From assembly GCF_003253565.1 (NCBI RefSeq), contig NZ_QKUF01000001.1:205867-269866 (forward strand): DNA of 64,000 bases, read 5' to 3'. The notes beneath the pieces were generated by a model that saw only the letters and a list, made by a program, of their open reading frames with translations, was not told the DNA's origin and made no database searches. Origin of the DNA: Thermosporothrix hazakensis. Lineage in GTDB: Bacteria > Chloroflexota > Ktedonobacteria > Ktedonobacterales > Ktedonobacteraceae. The first letter of the stretch is position 1. Each line of letters opens with the position of its first letter. Position numbers and translations under genes: made by a program. Below, one piece after another: positions 7,969-17,810 of this stretch.

Positions 7969-9024
7969 ATGTCCGGGCGACATCGTTGGGCCATTGGAGT
8001 TGCTACCAGTACCGGCATTCTGGGCCTCACCATGACCAGTGGTTTAGCCATGTTAGCCAACCATTTTGTGAAAGAGCTTTCTCGTCCGCATGCAGTGTTG
8101 AATGAAGCCGAATTTAGCTGGATCACCCCGGCTCCATTACCAGAACCACCGTATACACTTCAACGTCCGCTTCTTTTTCAAACCACCGATGGAGCGCTGA
8201 TTAGCGGCGAGTTCTGGGCGCAGCCCGAGCCCGCACCAACCATCGTCCTCTGTCACGGTTATCGCATCTCCCGGCTTCACCTGCGCTCGGTCGCCAGCCT
8301 GGAATACGCACGCGGCTACAATGTTCTGTGTTTCGACTTTCGCGGCCACGGAACCAGCGATAGCGTGATTACCAGCGGAGGCAATGCCGAGGTGCGCGAT
8401 CTGGAAGCCGCAATCATGGCCGCCAGCCGTCAACCAGAAACAATCCCCGGACGCATCATTCTGCACGGCTTCTCAATGGGGGCAGCCGTCGCGCTACTCA
8501 CTCCACCGGGACCAGAAGTTGCAGCCATCATTGCCGACAGTCCCTATGCTCGCTCCGATGATATTATCCGCAGAATCGTTCAATTTCAGCTTATGGAGCA
8601 TAGCAATCACTGGCCCACCCTTGCCCGAAGGCTGAACGCCCTGTTCTCTCCGCTGGCCTGGGCAACCGTCGCTATGAGCGCGGTCGTGTTTCGGCTCCGT
8701 TTTGGTTATGGCTTTGTGGCGCGTCCGCGTTTTAAGCGCTGGAAGGCTCTCCTCGAAGGCGCTACACAGCCGCGCACCACGCCCATTCTGCTGATCCATG
8801 CTCGCGGGGATCAATTAATCCCCATTCAACATGCCTATCGTCTCGCGACCGAGGCAAAAGCGAATGATATTCCACTGGAAACGTACTTCGTCGATGCAAT
8901 CGGCCACTGTAGTGCGTATGGCTACAATCCAACACAGTATGACATGGTATTACGAACGTTTCTTGAAAGACATCTACAGAGTGATTTTCCTGCCAAACAT
9001 CGGAATATGAAGATACCCGAATAG
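7969..9024 (+). CDS. Alpha/beta hydrolase with N-terminal membrane anchor
   Basis: A 351-residue serine hydrolase. Residues 9-30 are a hydrophobic signal-anchor, so the enzyme is probably exported or membrane-tethered. The HG oxyanion motif is CHGYRIS, the nucleophile elbow is GFSMG (Ser169), the acid is in HARGDQLIP, and the His is in AIGHCSAYGY. The closest general type is the Hydrolase_4 / dipeptidyl-peptidase-like group. The substrate cannot be inferred. An ideal AAGGAGG lies just before the ATG. Confidence 0.87.
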   Translation: MSGRHRWAIGVATSTGILGLTMTSGLAMLANHFVKELSRPHAVLNEAEFSWITPAPLPEPPYTLQRPLLFQTTDGALISGEFWAQPEPAPTIVLCHGYRISRLHLRSVASLEYARGYNVLCFDFRGHGTSDSVITSGGNAEVRDLEAAIMAASRQPETIPGRIILHGFSMGAAVALLTPPGPEVAAIIADSPYARSDDIIRRIVQFQLMEHSNHWPTLARRLNALFSPLAWATVAMSAVVFRLRFGYGFVARPRFKRWKALLEGATQPRTTPILLIHARGDQLIPIQHAYRLATEAKANDIPLETYFVDAIGHCSAYGYNPTQYDMVLRTFLERHLQSDFPAKHRNMKIPE

Positions 9025-9210
9025 AAGAAAGACTTGCATCTTTCCACCTTGAAGTGCAATAATTTTGAATAGGAGATCAGGTAGCTGCGTTAACTGTATT
9101 GCCTGAAACACATTTTCGTGGCGCACAGAATATTGGAGGAGACCACGCCATCGGCCATCTGCTGCTGGTGGCGTGGGCAAGGAGTTTTTGCACTATCCCG
9201 AGGAGAAAGC

Positions 9211-10164
9211 ATGATACAACGAGACGAGATCTCTCCTGCGACCGATGCACTGGAACGTCTGCCTCGTACAAGCGGACAGCGGAATGCGATCATTACTCGT
9301 AAAGCGAGTGGCCGTCTCAAACAGACAGATGCTCTTCCGTATTACGGCTCGGATGGCCCCGGCACTCGCGCCGCCTGGAAACAGGTCGCACAGCTTCGGG
9401 AAGAGAATCGCCATCTCCGCACTCTGCTGGAAGAGCAACGCACCACCTACCAACAGCTACAAGAGGAACACACTACCCTCAAAGCCGAATTTGAAAACCA
9501 GCTCGCTCAGCTACACAACGGCTATCAACAGGAACTGGAATACTATCAGCAGCATTTGCACGAGGCCACCACCGAACGGCAACGGCTTCAAGAGACCGTG
9601 GAGCTTCACACGCAGGAACTGCAAACAACAGCCCAGGAAGAGGCCCGCAAGCTGATTGCCGCCGCCACGCAAGAGCTGGCCCGTTCGCCAGAGAACCCCC
9701 CGGAGCTGTTGCAGGAGGTGAAAGCGACCATCGAAACCCAGATCAAGCAGCAGGAAGAAAAGCACCTGGTCGAACTGCTCTTGCTCAAACGCGAGGTGCA
9801 GCATATGGCTGATGTGCTGGACAAAGAGCGCAAGCAGCTCGCCGAGGAGCAGAAACGGGTGCTGACCCTTCAACGAAGCTCGCGTGAGCAGGCACACCTG
9901 CGCCAGCGCCTCCTGGAGCAGCGTATCAAAACGCGCTGGAAAGTGACTTCACTTCTGACAACTATTGTGTTCCTGTTTTGTATGATTGCCTTTCAATTTC
10001 TGTTTCTCCTGCTTTTCCACATTCCACTTACAGCCGGGATCTCATTCGCGCTTCTCACCCCCATCTTGCTCTGCATCCTCGGGGTATTTGCGTTGAATGG
10101 GCCTCTGGCAACGGCCTGGACCATCTATACAGGTGCCCCCCATAAGAAAAAAGTACAGGAATAG
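9211..10164 (+). CDS. Coiled-coil protein with two C-terminal membrane helices
   Basis: The start is set at ATG 9211 because GAGGAG lies five bases upstream; the longer frame from 9118 has no ribosome site. The 317-residue product has a short polar N-terminus, then a long coiled coil of about 175 residues rich in E, Q, L and R (for example LREENRHLRTLLEEQRTTYQ), then two hydrophobic helices (LLTTIVFLFCMIAFQFLFLL and GISFALLTPILLCILGVFAL) and a basic tail. It looks like a membrane-anchored cytoplasmic scaffold. No family is recognised. Confidence 0.8.
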   Translation: MIQRDEISPATDALERLPRTSGQRNAIITRKASGRLKQTDALPYYGSDGPGTRAAWKQVAQLREENRHLRTLLEEQRTTYQQLQEEHTTLKAEFENQLAQLHNGYQQELEYYQQHLHEATTERQRLQETVELHTQELQTTAQEEARKLIAAATQELARSPENPPELLQEVKATIETQIKQQEEKHLVELLLLKREVQHMADVLDKERKQLAEEQKRVLTLQRSSREQAHLRQRLLEQRIKTRWKVTSLLTTIVFLFCMIAFQFLFLLLFHIPLTAGISFALLTPILLCILGVFALNGPLATAWTIYTGAPHKKKVQE

Positions 10165-10171
10165 CCTCTCT

Positions 10172-10210
10172 GCCCGGATTTCCTCGCGTGAATCCGGGCA
10201 CTCCTTTTTT
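10172..10210 (+). terminator. Rho-independent terminator after the coiled-coil gene
   Basis: GCCCGGATT (10172-10180) pairs perfectly with AATCCGGGC (10191-10199) around a 10-base loop, and is followed by ACTCCTTTTTT. Confidence 0.88.
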
Positions 10211-10305
10211 GCCTCCAGCCGGAAACCTTTTTGCTTTTTCGCCAGTACCTAAATAAGAGCAAGCACAATCATAACCCATACACAACTTCTTTTTTGGGAG
10301 GCAGT

Positions 10306-11853
10306 ATGCAACAACTCCAGCCCCATAAGCTCTGGGCAGAGGGAAGAGTACCCGATCCCAGTACCATTGTGATTTTCGGCGCAACCGGAGATCTGGCCCA
10401 ACGAAAACTGTTACCCACGCTGGCCCACATTATGTACGAACATCCCATGCCAGAGCCATTCTGCATTGTGGCCTTCGCCCGCCGCCCGATGAGCGATGAG
10501 CAATGGCGCGAGATGGCTCTGAAGGCAATTGATACCTATCTGCCAGAAGATGACCGCCTCGATAGCCAGGCAAAAGAACAGTTCGCCAGCAGGCTCTTCT
10601 ACTGTCAATCCACCTTTGAGGACAGCAGCGGCTATCAAAAGCTGAAAAGCCTGCTGGAGCGGCTGGATAAAGAGTATGGCACAGAGGGGAATCGCCTGTT
10701 CTATCTGGCAACGCCCCCTGATACCGATAACGAGATTGTCCGGCATCTCGGTGCAGCGGGTCTTGTCTACAAGCCGCTGGAAAACGGGGAGAAAGGGCCC
10801 TGGTCCCGCATCATTATTGAAAAGCCCTTCGGACATGATCTGGCGAGTGCCAGGCAGCTTAATCGCGATCTGGCGCGCGTCTTCCACGAGCAACAGATCT
10901 ACCGTATTGACCACTATATGGGCAAAGAGACGGTTCAGAATATTCTGGCATTTCGCTTCGCCAACGGCATCATTGAGCCGCTCTGGAATCAACGCTTTAT
11001 TGATAACGTACAGATCAGTGTTGCCGAAACATTGGGCATCGGCACGCGCGCCAAATTCTACGAGACAGAGGGAGCTCTGCGCGATATCGTTCAAAACCAC
11101 ATCATGCAAATCCTCTGCCTGACAACAATGGAGCCTCCCGTCAACTTTGAACCTGCGTCCCTGCATGATGAAAAGGCAAAGGTGCTCAAGGCAATTCAGC
11201 CCCTGACACCCGATGAGGTAGCCCAGCAGGTTGTGCGCGGACAATATACCGCCGGGCAAATCGACGGCCAGAAGGTGGTAGCCTATCATGAGGAAGAGCA
11301 CGTTGCCCCCGATTCAACAACGGAGACCTTCGTTGCTCTGAAACTCTTCATTGAAAACTGGCGCTGGGAAGGAGTCCCGTTCTATATTCGCACAGGCAAG
11401 CGCCTCCCCGTTAGAAATTCAGAGGTCACCATCCAGTTCAAGCGTGTGCCGCATCAGCTCTATAAGCCAGCCGAAACGGTCGGCCTTGAGCCCAATACGA
11501 TGACGCTGCGCATTCAGCCCGACGAGGGCATATCGCTCAAGATCGCGGCAAAGGTGCCGGGGGCGGCTCGTTACCTGAAATCGATGGATATGAGCTTCTC
11601 ATACAGCGACTTCAAGATTGAGCTCCCTCGCGCCTACGAACGCCTGATCATTGATTGTATGCTCGGGGACTCAACACTCTTCATTCGGCGCGATGAGATT
11701 GAAGGCGCATGGCGCATCATTGACAGCATTGAGGAAGGCTGGCAACAGATGTCAGCAACCAGCGTGCATCCCTATGAGGCGGGAACCTGGGGGCCACCGG
11801 AGGCAGATCGCTTGCTGGCACGCGATGGCAAGAGCTGGCATAATCCCGAGTAG
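10306..11853 (+). CDS. zwf: Glucose-6-phosphate 1-dehydrogenase
   Basis: First step of the oxidative pentose phosphate pathway: glucose 6-phosphate to 6-phosphogluconolactone with reduction of NADP. The start is ATG 10306, four bases after GGGAGG; a longer frame to 10231 lacks a ribosome site. The 515 residues fit the family. Motifs are the dinucleotide loop [11 protein letters not shown] (about 25-35), EKPFG (172-176) and the active-site RIDHYMGKE (200-208). No pathway partners (pgl, gnd, tal, opcA) are adjacent. Confidence 0.96.
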   Translation: MQQLQPHKLWAEGRVPDPSTIVIFGATGDLAQRKLLPTLAHIMYEHPMPEPFCIVAFARRPMSDEQWREMALKAIDTYLPEDDRLDSQAKEQFASRLFYCQSTFEDSSGYQKLKSLLERLDKEYGTEGNRLFYLATPPDTDNEIVRHLGAAGLVYKPLENGEKGPWSRIIIEKPFGHDLASARQLNRDLARVFHEQQIYRIDHYMGKETVQNILAFRFANGIIEPLWNQRFIDNVQISVAETLGIGTRAKFYETEGALRDIVQNHIMQILCLTTMEPPVNFEPASLHDEKAKVLKAIQPLTPDEVAQQVVRGQYTAGQIDGQKVVAYHEEEHVAPDSTTETFVALKLFIENWRWEGVPFYIRTGKRLPVRNSEVTIQFKRVPHQLYKPAETVGLEPNTMTLRIQPDEGISLKIAAKVPGAARYLKSMDMSFSYSDFKIELPRAYERLIIDCMLGDSTLFIRRDEIEGAWRIIDSIEEGWQQMSATSVHPYEAGTWGPPEADRLLARDGKSWHNPE

Positions 11854-11861
11854 AAAAGAGA

Positions 11862-11899
11862 AAAAGCGCGGGGCGCCTCTCAAGGCTCCTCACGCTTTT
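11862..11899. terminator. Hairpin between convergent zwf and csbD
   Basis: AAAAGCGCGGGGCGCC and GGCTCCTCACGCTTTT form an imperfect 16-bp stem (two mismatches, one G-U). There is an A-rich run on the left and a T-rich run on the right, so it can act in both directions. Confidence 0.7.
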
Positions 11900-11920
11900 C
11901 CAGTGGAGACACAGAAGACC

Positions 11921-12184
11921 CTATTCGGGCTCATTTTCTCGCTTTTCCTGCTCCTTCATACGTCCACGAATCACATCCGCCGCCTCATCAACCTTCTGCT
12001 TGCCCTTCCCTACCGTAGACTGCACAGAGCCGCCAAGCTCTTTCTCTTTGCCTTTGGCCTGCATCTCCTCGTTACCGGTCAGTTCGCCGACCTTGTCCTG
12101 TACTTTTCCGACGGCCTTCTTCATCTTGCCTTTGAGCGTATCGGCAGTTCCCTCTGCACCAAGATCTCTCTTATTCTCGTCCAT
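11921..12184 (-). CDS. CsbD family stress-response protein
   Basis: An 87-residue, highly charged helical protein with the CsbD pattern repeated: GTADTLKGKMKKAVGKVQDKVG, LTGNEEMQAKGKEKE, then GKGKQKVDEAADVIRG. CsbD proteins are abundant under general stress in Bacillus and many other bacteria; the biochemical role is unknown. The ATG at 12184 has AAAGGA upstream. It is convergent with zwf across the hairpin at 11862-11899. Confidence 0.85.
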   Translation of the reverse strand: MDENKRDLGAEGTADTLKGKMKKAVGKVQDKVGELTGNEEMQAKGKEKELGGSVQSTVGKGKQKVDEAADVIRGRMKEQEKRENEPE

Positions 12185-12363
12185 ACCATTCTATCCTTTC
12201 TTTATGAGAAACGCGTGATGCATACAAGACATCTCTCGTACTGAAGCCAGTATGTACTGTTGTGTCAATGAGAAGTTGTGCTATATCCTTCCCTGAACAC
12301 TGGCCTCTGTATATGACACTGTCAAAAGCTCCTAAACGAATACAGCTAACCACAGCGATACAT

Positions 12364-12399
12364 AAAAAAGATCGGACACCTCGCGAAGAGATGCCCGAT
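12364..12399 (-). terminator. Terminator of pepF
   Basis: On the minus strand, ATCGGGCATCTC pairs with GAGGTGTCCGAT around a TTCGC loop (one G-U), followed by CTTTTTT. It lies just downstream of the pepF stop. Confidence 0.88.
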
Positions 12400-12408
12400 G
12401 GATGCTAC

Positions 12409-14214
12409 TTAGCCGAGCAGTTGTTCCATCTGCTCCAGATACGTCTCGAACAGCTTAAACGCTTGCTGGACCGGCTCGGGTTTCGTCATATCGACGCCCG
12501 CCTTCTTCAACAGTTCAATACTGTAGTCAGAGGAGCCAGAGCGCAGGAAGCCGAGGTAGCGATCAACGGCGGGCTGGCCCTCATTGAGAATCTGCTGCAC
12601 CAGCGCTGAGGCGGCAGAAATGCCGGTCGCATACTGATACACATAGAAGCTCTCATAGAAGTGCGGAATACGCGCCCACTCGATCCCGATCAGATCATCA
12701 ACCGTGGCAACGCCGCCATAGTACAGCTCGTTCAGATGCTTGTAGATCTCACTGAACACGTCGGCAGTCAGCGGTTCACCCTGCTCGGCCCGCGTGTGGA
12801 CCTTCAGCTCGAACTCGGCAAACATCGTCTGACGATACAGCGTGCCGCGCATGTCTTCCAGCGCATGGTTCAGGATCGCCAGCCGGGTCGCGGTATCTGA
12901 GGTATGCTTCAGAAGATAGTTCGTCAGCAGGCCCTCGTTCAGCGTGGAAGCCACCTCGGCCACGAAGATCGTGTAGTCACCATAGGCATACGGCTGCGTG
13001 CTCCGCGTGAAGTACGAGTGCAGCGAGTGTCCGAGCTCGTGAGCCAGCGTGAACATGCTATCGCGGTTGTTCTGATAGTTCAGCAGAATGAAGGGGTTGG
13101 TGCCATACGCGCCACCACTATATGCGCCACTGCGTTTACCGGGCGTCTCATAGACATCGATCCAGCGCTGTGAGAGACCCTGCTTCAGCGTGCTGACGTA
13201 GTCATTGCCCAGAGGAGCGAGCGCCGAAACGACGATATCACACGCCTCCTGATAGGACACGCGATCCTCTTTCTCCTCAACAATCGGCACATATAAATCG
13301 TACATGTGCAGCTCGTTCAACTTCAACACCCGCTTGCGCAGCTCAAGATAGCGATTCATCAGCGGGATATTCTCGTGTACGGTCTGGATCAGGTTGTCAT
13401 AGACGCTTACGGGAATATTGTAGCGAGACAGTGCCAGCTCGCGGCACGTCTCGAAATTGCGCTGACGAGCATAGAAGATGTTTGACTTGACCTGAGAGGA
13501 CAGCGTAGCTGCGATGGTATTGCGCTGCCGATAGAACGAGCCATGCATCCCCTCAAAGGCATCCTTACGAACACGGCGATCCTTGTTACGAATATAGAGG
13601 ATATAGTTTCCGTGTGTCAGCTCAACATCCCGGCCCTGCTCATCTTTGATAGTCGGCAGCTTCATATCCGCATTGTTAATCATGGCAAAGATGTTGTCCG
13701 GCGCATGGCTCATCTCACCGGCAGCAGCTAGAATTGCCTCGATCTCAGCGGAACGAATATGGGGACGCGTGCGGTTGATATCGTCCAGATGATGTTTGTA
13801 GAGGTCCAGGCCTGGAGTCTCGGCAACATAGCGGTCAAGCGTTTCCTGCGGAATTGAGAGAATTTCGGGGTCAATAAAGGAGACCGCCGTTGAGAACTGG
13901 ACAAACAACTGTGTAGCCCGGTCCGCCAGCCCCTGATAGAAGCTGTTCGTCGTATCCTCATCCTTGCGCATCGACGCGTAGACATACAGGCGTTCCAGAC
14001 GCTCGGCGACCGCATCATGCTTGCGCAGCACACTGAGCAGCGCTTCCCCACTGCGAGCGAGCGTGCCTTTCAAAGCAGCCAGCTCGGGAATACGCTTCTG
14101 AAGCTCCTGGTACTCCTGTTCCCATGCATCATTGCTTGTGAAAATGCTTTCGAGATTCCACTTATAGTCCTGGGGAATCTCGGTACGATTCTTGTATGTC
14201 TGTACCGTAGTCAT
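12409..14214 (-). CDS. pepF: Oligoendopeptidase F (M3B family)
   Basis: A cytoplasmic zinc metallopeptidase that degrades short peptides. The start is placed at ATG 14214, where GGGAG lies at good spacing; the longer frame (to 14274) adds 20 residues with no ribosome site. That gives 601 residues, the family length. The zinc site HELGH spans residues 392-396, in FTLAHELGHSLHSYF, with the downstream Glu probably in FVAEVASTLNEGLL. The conserved GAYSGGAYG substrate loop is present. Monocistronic, with its own terminator. Confidence 0.94.
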   Translation of the reverse strand: MTTVQTYKNRTEIPQDYKWNLESIFTSNDAWEQEYQELQKRIPELAALKGTLARSGEALLSVLRKHDAVAERLERLYVYASMRKDEDTTNSFYQGLADRATQLFVQFSTAVSFIDPEILSIPQETLDRYVAETPGLDLYKHHLDDINRTRPHIRSAEIEAILAAAGEMSHAPDNIFAMINNADMKLPTIKDEQGRDVELTHGNYILYIRNKDRRVRKDAFEGMHGSFYRQRNTIAATLSSQVKSNIFYARQRNFETCRELALSRYNIPVSVYDNLIQTVHENIPLMNRYLELRKRVLKLNELHMYDLYVPIVEEKEDRVSYQEACDIVVSALAPLGNDYVSTLKQGLSQRWIDVYETPGKRSGAYSGGAYGTNPFILLNYQNNRDSMFTLAHELGHSLHSYFTRSTQPYAYGDYTIFVAEVASTLNEGLLTNYLLKHTSDTATRLAILNHALEDMRGTLYRQTMFAEFELKVHTRAEQGEPLTADVFSEIYKHLNELYYGGVATVDDLIGIEWARIPHFYESFYVYQYATGISAASALVQQILNEGQPAVDRYLGFLRSGSSDYSIELLKKAGVDMTKPEPVQQAFKLFETYLEQMEQLLG

Positions 14215-14330
14215 GCTTCTCCCTTTCAGCGGAAAATAGAGCACAAAAGAAATAAAAGGTGTGGAGCCAGCCATAATGAATCGAGAGAGCTGAGAAGGCT
14301 CAGCTCATTCTGGCACCCGATAGAAGAGAG

Positions 14331-14365
14331 ACGGTATCATATGCTCTCTTTAGAGATGATACCGC
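14331..14365 (-). terminator. Hairpin downstream of the glycosyltransferase gene
   Basis: GGTATCAT (14333-14340) and ATGATACC (14356-14363) pair perfectly, with an inner CTCT/AGAG match. On the minus strand the stem is followed by GTCTCTCTTCT, a modest U-rich tract. Confidence 0.5.
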
Positions 14366-14377
14366 CTCGGGCAAAAT

Positions 14378-15337
14378 CTATTCTTCTTCCTCTTCCTCTA
14401 GCAAGAGATCATCGCGCTCGCCCCACTTGCCCAGAAAGCGATAGAAGTTTCGCTTGGTCAGGCGGGCCTGCTCAGAGTCCGAAAAGCCGGAGTCAAGCTG
14501 TTCCGCATGATCCTTGAGGGGAAGATCTGACACAACAACAGCTTCAAGGCCCAAATCGCGAACCGCGAAGCTGAAGTCGATGTCCATATAGCGAGCAAAG
14601 CGATAGCGCTCGTCAAAGAAGCCGATCTCTCTGACCAGCTCACGACGGAACGCCATGCAGGAGCCGTCAACCGCTTCGACCTGCTCTTCCTGACTTGCTT
14701 CAAAATGGCGCAAATCATCGGTACGGAAGCCACGCGCCCCGACAATACCAACCTCTTCATCTTCCAACGCCCGGGCAAGCGGGGTGAAGATATCGCCGGT
14801 CAGTTCAAGCGTCGGGTCAAGCAACAGGATATAGCGTCCCCGACTCAACTTCAAGCAGGCGTTCTGTGCGTCCGCCGCCCCCATTGTGCGGGTGGCACGC
14901 AACACATGCAAACGGCTCTCCTGTTGCCGCGCAGCATCGGCCCAGAGATCCAGACCATCCTGCGAGGCATTGTCGAACAGCAATATTTCGATGCTCGCAT
15001 CGCCCGCGTAGCGCAACACGCTTTCAACACAGCGCCGCGCCTCCTGAAAGGCGTTTCGAGCAAGAATATGTATCGAAAATGTGCAGGTATCCGGTGCCTC
15101 TACCTGTGATGGGATATCCCGGGCAACGCGATAGAGTCTACCATCCACCTCGACACCGGGCAGCATAATCAGGTACGCGCCGTGGGGGTTGTCCTTTACA
15201 ACAAAGCCAGCCTCTTCAATACGTTGCTTGAGCAGGTCAGCACGAGCATACTGACCACGCCTTCGCAAGAGATCGCGTTCCTGAGAGAGGGCAAGAATTT
15301 CAGGTGGAATGGTTTGACGATATGGACGAGTAGACAT
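14378..15337 (-). CDS. Family 2 glycosyltransferase with CysRS-like N-terminal segment
   Basis: A 319-residue protein. Residues about 90-290 are a GT-A glycosyltransferase: ILARNAFQEARRCVESVLRY, LLFDNASQDG (the D/N nucleotide site), GRYILLLDPTLELTGD, and an acceptor region with DGSCMAFRRELV and GFFDERYRFARYMDIDFSF. The first 60 residues are unusual for GT2. They read ALSQERDLLRRRGQYARAD, LKQRIEEAGFVVKDNPHGAY, which closely resembles the C-terminal tRNA-recognition tail of cysteinyl-tRNA synthetase. The C-terminus ends in a run of Glu. The acceptor sugar is unknown. AAGGA precedes the ATG. Confidence 0.85.
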   Translation of the reverse strand: MSTRPYRQTIPPEILALSQERDLLRRRGQYARADLLKQRIEEAGFVVKDNPHGAYLIMLPGVEVDGRLYRVARDIPSQVEAPDTCTFSIHILARNAFQEARRCVESVLRYAGDASIEILLFDNASQDGLDLWADAARQQESRLHVLRATRTMGAADAQNACLKLSRGRYILLLDPTLELTGDIFTPLARALEDEEVGIVGARGFRTDDLRHFEASQEEQVEAVDGSCMAFRRELVREIGFFDERYRFARYMDIDFSFAVRDLGLEAVVVSDLPLKDHAEQLDSGFSDSEQARLTKRNFYRFLGKWGERDDLLLEEEEEE

Positions 15338-15384
15338 GGTACGATCCTTCCTTCGCTACAAAAAACGCTACCCACAAACTCCCG

Positions 15385-17046
15385 CTACCAGCCAAGTGCG
15401 AGACCGTCGCACCGGGGATCGGCAGCACCAGCAAAAACGTGAGTTTCGGGGTGAATCGCGATCGCCTGCGCATGTCCCATACGATCCTCATACGGCCCCA
15501 GAACGGAGACATGATGACCGCGAAGATCAAGTGCAGTGGGAACATCAGCAGGGAAGCGTCTTTCAAGCTCGACAGCTTCGATTATAGAGTGATCCTGGTA
15601 GTCATCAACACCGCTTTGCCCTCCCAATTCGTATTCTTTGCCGGACTGATCCAACTGGAAACGTCCGCTTCTCCAACGAGGGGCCGCTATAGCCTGTTGG
15701 ATATTCAACTGAAAGTCTATCACAGCGGTCAGCAATTGTACATGGATTTGCGGTTGTGCATCGCCACCCATAGAGCCGAACGCGAGATAGGGCTGTCCGT
15801 TCTGTAATACCATTGCAGGGGCCAGGGTATGCATGGTACGCTTCCCCGGCTGCAAATAGTTTGCGTGTCGCGGATCAAGCGAGAAGTAGGAACCGCGATT
15901 ATGTAAAAGAATGCCGGTATCACCACCAACCACACCACTCCCAAAGCCATAATAGAGGCTTTGAATCAGCGAGACGACATTCCCGTAGCGGTCAGCGGCA
16001 CAGAGATACGTCGTGTCTCCCGGCGGCTCAGGCGGGCCCGCGATTCGGGACGCCCGCTGGATGTCAATGCGTTGGCGTAACTCGGCTGCATATGCTTTAC
16101 TCAGTAAACGTTCCAGTGGAATCTCTACAACATCAGGATCAGAAATAAAGCGATCACGATCGGCAAAAGCCAGCTTCTTTGCTTCGAGCAGAAGGTGAAG
16201 GTACTCGGGCGATTGATAGCCCAGAGCAGCAAGGTCATACCCTTCCAGAATATTCAACATCTCCAGCGCAGTCAGCCCCTGCGAGTTTGGCGGAAACTCA
16301 TAAATCTCATAGCCGCGATACGTCGTCTTGATCGGCTCCACCCAGTTTGATTGATGCTTCGCCAGATCTTCCATACTCAACACGCCACCGCAGCGCTGGA
16401 CATACTCTGTAATACTCTGTCCGAGTGGCCCCCGATAGAACACTTCTGGCCCCTCGTGCGCCAGCATCTTATAGGAACGGGCCAGGCGCGGCTGTCGAAG
16501 AATACTTCCAGCGGCAGGGGGAGCACCTCCCGTCAGATAGACCTCGGCGCTGCTACTCCACGGTCCAAGTACTCCTTCAGCGGCCTCAGTAAACCATGTA
16601 TGCAGTTTGGGACTGACCGGCATGCCCTCTTCCGCAAGCTGAATAGCAGGCGAGAAAATCGCTTCAATGGAGGCCGAGCCAAAACGCTCCCAGGCCTCAA
16701 ACCAGCCATCAACAGCGCCCGGAACATTGATCGAGAGCGGCCCCCGCAAGGGCAACTTCCGAAGCCGACGAGCGGCACACAGTTCCGGCGTCAACCCCCG
16801 TGGTGCCCGCCCGCTGGCATTGAGCGCATGAAGCTGTCGCGTCTTCGCATCCCAGATCAACAGGAACAGATCACCACCGGCAGAACAGGTAGAAGGATAG
16901 ACGACCGTCATGGCAAGGTTGGCAGCAAGAGCGGCATCGAGTGCATTTCCTCCCTGTGCAAGGAGCTGTACACCAGCCTGAGTAGCAAGGTAATGAGCAG
17001 TCGCAACCATTCCCCGTGTAGCATAAACAGGACTATCGGAGAGCAT
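15385..17046 (-). CDS. ggt: Gamma-glutamyltranspeptidase / glutathione hydrolase-like
   Basis: A 553-residue Ntn-hydrolase that cuts or transfers gamma-glutamyl groups; the family self-cleaves before a catalytic Thr. Here that site is GDTTYLCAADRYGN, with Thr345 the expected nucleophile. The N-terminal block GNALDAALAANLAMTVVYP and SAGGDLFLL (variant of the usual GIGGG) and the C-terminal block GSMGGDAQPQ are present. No clear signal peptide is seen, so it may be intracellular, unlike Gram-negative GGT. The broader family includes poly-gamma-glutamate and acylase variants, so the substrate is not certain. Confidence 0.9.
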   Translation of the reverse strand: MLSDSPVYATRGMVATAHYLATQAGVQLLAQGGNALDAALAANLAMTVVYPSTCSAGGDLFLLIWDAKTRQLHALNASGRAPRGLTPELCAARRLRKLPLRGPLSINVPGAVDGWFEAWERFGSASIEAIFSPAIQLAEEGMPVSPKLHTWFTEAAEGVLGPWSSSAEVYLTGGAPPAAGSILRQPRLARSYKMLAHEGPEVFYRGPLGQSITEYVQRCGGVLSMEDLAKHQSNWVEPIKTTYRGYEIYEFPPNSQGLTALEMLNILEGYDLAALGYQSPEYLHLLLEAKKLAFADRDRFISDPDVVEIPLERLLSKAYAAELRQRIDIQRASRIAGPPEPPGDTTYLCAADRYGNVVSLIQSLYYGFGSGVVGGDTGILLHNRGSYFSLDPRHANYLQPGKRTMHTLAPAMVLQNGQPYLAFGSMGGDAQPQIHVQLLTAVIDFQLNIQQAIAAPRWRSGRFQLDQSGKEYELGGQSGVDDYQDHSIIEAVELERRFPADVPTALDLRGHHVSVLGPYEDRMGHAQAIAIHPETHVFAGAADPRCDGLALGW

Positions 17047-17477
17047 TTCAGGAGACCCCGTTTCTATTGTTAAGGCACGGACGAACGTTACTGGTAATTA
17101 TATCACAGGTCCCGATTCATCTATGCACGAGCGCTTTTTCGTTGCAGCCATTTTTGCCGACCTGCCTGTTTGCCAGATTGCGACAAAGGCATAAGAAAAT
17201 CAGGACGGCTCTAGCGCTATTGAATGAAAAACATGCTACACTGAGAAGCAGGGGGAAGAACTCAGCAGCATTTGAGATGTCCGTCTGAATTCCACTAAAT
17301 TCATTTATAAGCTTCGTTTAAGCTATAGAACGCTGGTGCAATGAAACAATGTATAGAACGCGCTTTCTACCATTTCAAAGCGTTCAAGAAGGCACAGCTC
17401 TATACAAGGTGGAACGATCAAAGGTATACCACAAGAGAAACAGGAAACTAAGAAGGAACGAAGGAGTACGTTGGAGG
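17047..17477. other. Intergenic region with a short direct repeat
   Basis: No gene is seen in these 431 bases. The decamer TATAGAACGC occurs at 17324-17333 and again at 17352-17361, 28 bases apart in the same orientation, just before the small gene at 17478. It could be an operator pair, but that is weak. Confidence 0.4.
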
Positions 17478-17729
17478 ATGAACAAGGAAGACAGAAAGAA
17501 ACACATTACCGTTCAGGCAGGACAGCATGTTCTCTATGAAGGCGAGAATATAGAAAAGGCACGCAAGATCTTTTTCGAGGCAGCCGATCAGCCAGAATAT
17601 TACGGCGATCGAATTATCTTTCTTGTTGACGGCAAGGTCAGCGCTGAGTTCCGTGAACGCATCGGCTACCGGCAGCAGCAGGATGATCCTTCTACTTCAG
17701 ATGCAGATCCCGACGCGGGGAACGCCTGA
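17478..17729 (+). CDS. Small hypothetical protein
   Basis: An 83-residue product beginning MNKEDRKKHITVQ, placed at ATG 17478. AAGGAG sits 11 bases upstream and GGAGG abuts the ATG; the 43 residues before it in the longer frame look random and Arg-rich. The body has alternating charged and hydrophobic strands (AGQHVLYEGENIEKARKIF, GDRIIFLVDGKVSAEF) and an acidic, low-complexity tail rich in D, P and S. I recognise no family. It is convergent with manC. Confidence 0.6.
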   Translation: MNKEDRKKHITVQAGQHVLYEGENIEKARKIFFEAADQPEYYGDRIIFLVDGKVSAEFRERIGYRQQQDDPSTSDADPDAGNA

Positions 17730-17738
17730 GCAAGAAGC

Positions 17739-17805
17739 AAGCCCGGTATACCAGCCGGTGGCACAGGATCGCAAAACGCGAGGCAGGCAGCCGGGCTTCC
17801 GTCTT
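17739..17805 (+). terminator. Possible terminator between convergent genes
   Basis: AAGCCCGG (17739-17746) pairs with CCGGGCTT (17791-17798). The loop is long (44 bases) and the tail is CCGTCTTTCC, so this is a weak candidate. Confidence 0.4.
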
Positions 17806-17810
17806 TCCGC

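Noticed and set aside
9118..9210. Upstream start for the coiled-coil gene
   Set aside because: Translation is rich in Trp and Cys and has no ribosome site; ATG 9211 follows GAGGAG at proper spacing.
10411..11301. Long minus-strand open frame (about 296 codons) inside zwf
   Set aside because: It is fully antisense to a clear G6PD gene and its translation matches no protein pattern; it reflects codon bias.
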